This document shows, piece after piece, positions 4,995-6,724 of a DNA stretch of 6,724 nt (position 1 is the first letter of the stretch; each line of letters starts with the position of its first letter). The notes beneath the pieces are model-generated. The model had not been told where the DNA came from. It did not search any database and saw only the letters and a program-made list of their open reading frames with translations. The stretch comes from an uncultured bacterium (GTDB lineage: Bacteria; Actinomycetota; Aquicultoria; SKW223): contig CALIRS010000135.1 in the NCBI GenBank assembly GCA_938042205.1, positions 1 through 6,724 on the forward strand, written 5' to 3'. Position numbers and translations under genes: made by a program.

Positions 4995-6101
4995 ATGGAA
5001 AAGGTAAGGATTGCAATTGCAGGTGTCGGGAACTGCGCTAGTGCATTAATTCAGGGTATTTATTATTATGTGAACTGCGAAGATGAAGATGAGAAGAAAC
5101 GCCCGATAGGATTGATGCATTACAATTTAGGGGGCTATCGTCCTGAAGATATTGAAGTAGTAGCAGCATTTGACATTGATGCTCGAAAAGTTAATAAGCC
5201 TCTCAATGAAGCAATTTTTGCTAAACCAAACTGCACTAAAGTCTTTTGCAGAGATATTCCAGAAATTCCGGTAAAAGTGGCAATGGGACCTGTACTTGAT
5301 GGATTTTCAGAACATATGAAGGATTACGAAGACGAATATACATTTGTGGTAGCTAATGAGAAACCCGTAGATGTGGTTAAAGTGTTAAAAGAATCAGGGG
5401 CTGAAATTCTTATAAACTACTTACCAGTTGGCTCTGAGGAAGCAACACGATTTTATGCAGAAGCAGCTATTGAGGCTGGAGTAGGGTTTATCAACTGCAT
5501 TCCAGTATTTATTGCTTCTGATGAAAGCTGGGCTGAAAAGTTTAAAGCTAGAGGATTGCCATTGATTGGAGATGACATTAAAAGCCAGGTAGGAGCTACT
5601 ATTGTTCATAGGGTGCTTACCAAACTTTTCATGGATAGAGGTGTTATTCTTGACCAGACGTATCAGCTAAATTTTGGAGGAAACACAGATTTTCTTAACA
5701 TGCTTAACCACTCAAGGCTAAAAAGCAAAAAGAAATCAAAAACTCAGGCAGTTACCTCGCAGATAGATAGGTATTATGATGAAAGGAATATTCATATTGG
5801 ACCGTCTGATTATGTCCCCTGGCTGAAGGATAATAAAATTTGCTATATAAGGATGGAAGGCAGAGGATTTGGATGTGTTCCATTGAACCTTGAACTTAGA
5901 CTTTCGGTCGAGGATTCACCGAATAGTGCTGGTGTGGCGATCGATGCTATTCGTTGCATGAAGCTTGCTCTGGATCGGAAAATTGGAGGTGTGCTTACGT
6001 CAATTAGCGCGTACACTATGAAGTCTCCTCCGATACAATATCGCGACTCAAGTGCAAGAGTGATGGTTGAAGAGTTTATAGCGGGAACCCGCGAGAGGTA
6101 A
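4995..6101 (+). CDS. ino1: Inositol-1-phosphate synthase (myo-inositol-3-phosphate synthase family)
   Basis: This NAD-dependent enzyme converts glucose-6-phosphate to 1L-myo-inositol-1-phosphate, the first step of all de novo inositol synthesis, in the cytoplasm. The 368-residue protein is of the short actinobacterial/Thermotoga type, not the roughly 530-residue eukaryotic type. Seen in order: the Rossmann loop GVGNCASALIQG (residues 10-21), NYLPVGSEEA (141-150), the strongly conserved GDDIKSQVGAT (192-202) with its likely catalytic lysine, LNFGGNTDFLNM (225-236), the lysine-rich KSKKKSKTQAVTS (243-255), HIGPSDYVPWL (267-277), DSPNSAGV (307-314) and MKSPP (342-346). No key motif is missing. 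The start is set by AAGGAGG seven bases upstream. Only two bases separate it from a nucleotidyltransferase gene, so the pair is an operon leading to CDP-inositol. Whether the product feeds a solute or a lipid is not decided within the window. Confidence 0.95.
   Translation: MEKVRIAIAGVGNCASALIQGIYYYVNCEDEDEKKRPIGLMHYNLGGYRPEDIEVVAAFDIDARKVNKPLNEAIFAKPNCTKVFCRDIPEIPVKVAMGPVLDGFSEHMKDYEDEYTFVVANEKPVDVVKVLKESGAEILINYLPVGSEEATRFYAEAAIEAGVGFINCIPVFIASDESWAEKFKARGLPLIGDDIKSQVGATIVHRVLTKLFMDRGVILDQTYQLNFGGNTDFLNMLNHSRLKSKKKSKTQAVTSQIDRYYDERNIHIGPSDYVPWLKDNKICYIRMEGRGFGCVPLNLELRLSVEDSPNSAGVAIDAIRCMKLALDRKIGGVLTSISAYTMKSPPIQYRDSSARVMVEEFIAGTRER
6093..6098 (+). promoter_or_regulatory. Ribosome binding site supporting the TTG start of the cytidylyltransferase gene
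   Basis: GAGAGG sits inside the last codons of the synthase gene, five bases before the TTG at 6104. The nearby ATG at 6108 is out of frame and meets a stop after two codons. Confidence 0.6.
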
Positions 6102-6103
6102 AA

Positions 6104-6724
6104 TTGAATGCCGTAATCCTTGCCGCCGGTGAAGGAACGAGGCTTCAGGAAGTATCGGCTACTCCGAAGCCTCTTTTTGTTTTTTTGGGGAAGGCTTTGA
6201 TAGAAAGGACCATTATTACACTTAGTGAGGCAGGTGTTGAAAAATTTTTCGTGGTTGTTGGGCATAGAGCACGAGAAGTCGAGTCGTTTATGAAAAAGCT
6301 TGAAAAAAGACTTGAGTTAAAACTATTAATTGTGAGAAATCCTGACCATTTAAAGGGGAATGGGACTTCTGCATATTGCGGTGTTCTATCAGCAGGGGAA
6401 GAAACGTTGCTTACCATGTCGGACCACTTATTTTCTCCAGAGGCGGTAAATTATTTTTTTAGAGAGGCTGAAAGGTCTAAAAAGCCAATCGTAATGGGAG
6501 TAACTTTTAGTTTGAACGAGGTTCATGACCTTCCGGAAGCTACAAAGGTTCATGTGCAAAATAAGAAGGCAACAGATATTGGAAAGGAAATAGAAAGGTT
6601 TAACGCAGTTGATTGTGGAATTTTTTACATTCGAAAAAGTGCACTTTTTTATTTTGAGAAAGGATTATTTAGAAAAAAATTTACGTTGACTGATGCTGTC
6701 AAAGAGGCAGTAAAAGAAGGAAAT
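6104..6724 (+). CDS. CTP:inositol-1-phosphate cytidylyltransferase-like protein, 3'-truncated by window edge
   Basis: The first 207 codons of a sugar-nucleotidyltransferase-fold protein are visible and the frame is still open at the window end. It starts with the nucleotide-binding signature AVILAAGEGTRL (residues 3-14) and the conserved TPKPL lysine (Lys22). VVVGHRAREVESF (51-62) and NPDHLKGNGTSAY (79-91) follow, then the metal-site motif LTMSDHLFSPEAV (103-115). The later part has EATKVHV and ATDIGKEIERFNAVDCGIFYI (145-176). The NGTS, MSDH and ATKV blocks resemble the IPCT domain of Archaeoglobus and Thermotoga, which makes CDP-inositol from CTP and inositol-1-phosphate. The position directly behind the synthase supports this. 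In known cases the domain is often fused to a membrane CDP-alcohol phosphatidyltransferase domain (DIPP synthase), which would lie off the right edge. A different sugar-phosphate nucleotidyltransferase is less likely but not excluded. TTG is the only sensible start. Confidence 0.82.
   Translation, partial: MNAVILAAGEGTRLQEVSATPKPLFVFLGKALIERTIITLSEAGVEKFFVVVGHRAREVESFMKKLEKRLELKLLIVRNPDHLKGNGTSAYCGVLSAGEETLLTMSDHLFSPEAVNYFFREAERSKKPIVMGVTFSLNEVHDLPEATKVHVQNKKATDIGKEIERFNAVDCGIFYIRKSALFYFEKGLFRKKFTLTDAVKEAVKEGN

Noticed and set aside
5843..6417. Minus-strand open frames opposite the inositol operon
   Set aside because: They are shadows of two well-supported plus-strand genes, with no ribosome site or family match.

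Overview
The window holds seven protein genes, five complete and two cut by the window edges. Six read rightward and one, an abrB-type regulator, reads leftward. The sequence is AT-rich, with strong AAGGAGG-like ribosome binding sites and two probable TTG starts. The block rsmI, abrB (inverted), metG, tatD matches the order known from Bacillus subtilis (yabC/rsmI, abrB, metS, yabD). This points to a Firmicutes-type bacterium, probably an anaerobe, or to a deep-branching phylum that shares this block. The ferredoxin-like DUF362 protein fits an anaerobe, and the inositol-phosphate genes are often seen in thermophiles and some deep-branching anaerobes. The phylum cannot be fixed from the sequence alone.

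Layout: (1) 2-967, the 3' part of a DUF362 protein with two 4Fe-4S motifs. (2) 968-1215, a 248-base gap without a credible gene but with three successive stem-loops ahead of rsmI. (3) 1216-2067, rsmI, whose stop codon interlocks with that of abrB (2064-2306, minus strand). (4) 2307-2408, a divergent promoter region with a direct repeat. (5) metG (2409-3923) and tatD (3923-4681), overlapping by one base. (6) 4682-4994, a 313-base AT-rich non-coding gap that may contain a decayed repeat end. (7) 4995-6101, an inositol-1-phosphate synthase, followed two bases later by 6104-6724, the start of an inositol-1-phosphate cytidylyltransferase-like gene that runs off the window.

The window joins a conserved translation and RNA-maintenance block (16S rRNA methylation, methionyl-tRNA charging, TatD nuclease, transition-state-type regulator) to a small inositol pathway operon. 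The last two genes should turn glucose-6-phosphate into inositol-1-phosphate and then CDP-inositol. That product feeds either the compatible solute di-myo-inositol phosphate or an inositol-headed lipid. The deciding gene or domain, a CDP-alcohol phosphatidyltransferase, would lie just beyond the right edge. I see no transposase, CRISPR array, tRNA or rRNA. The candidates for something undescribed are the structured rsmI leader and the inositol operon; neither is proven here.
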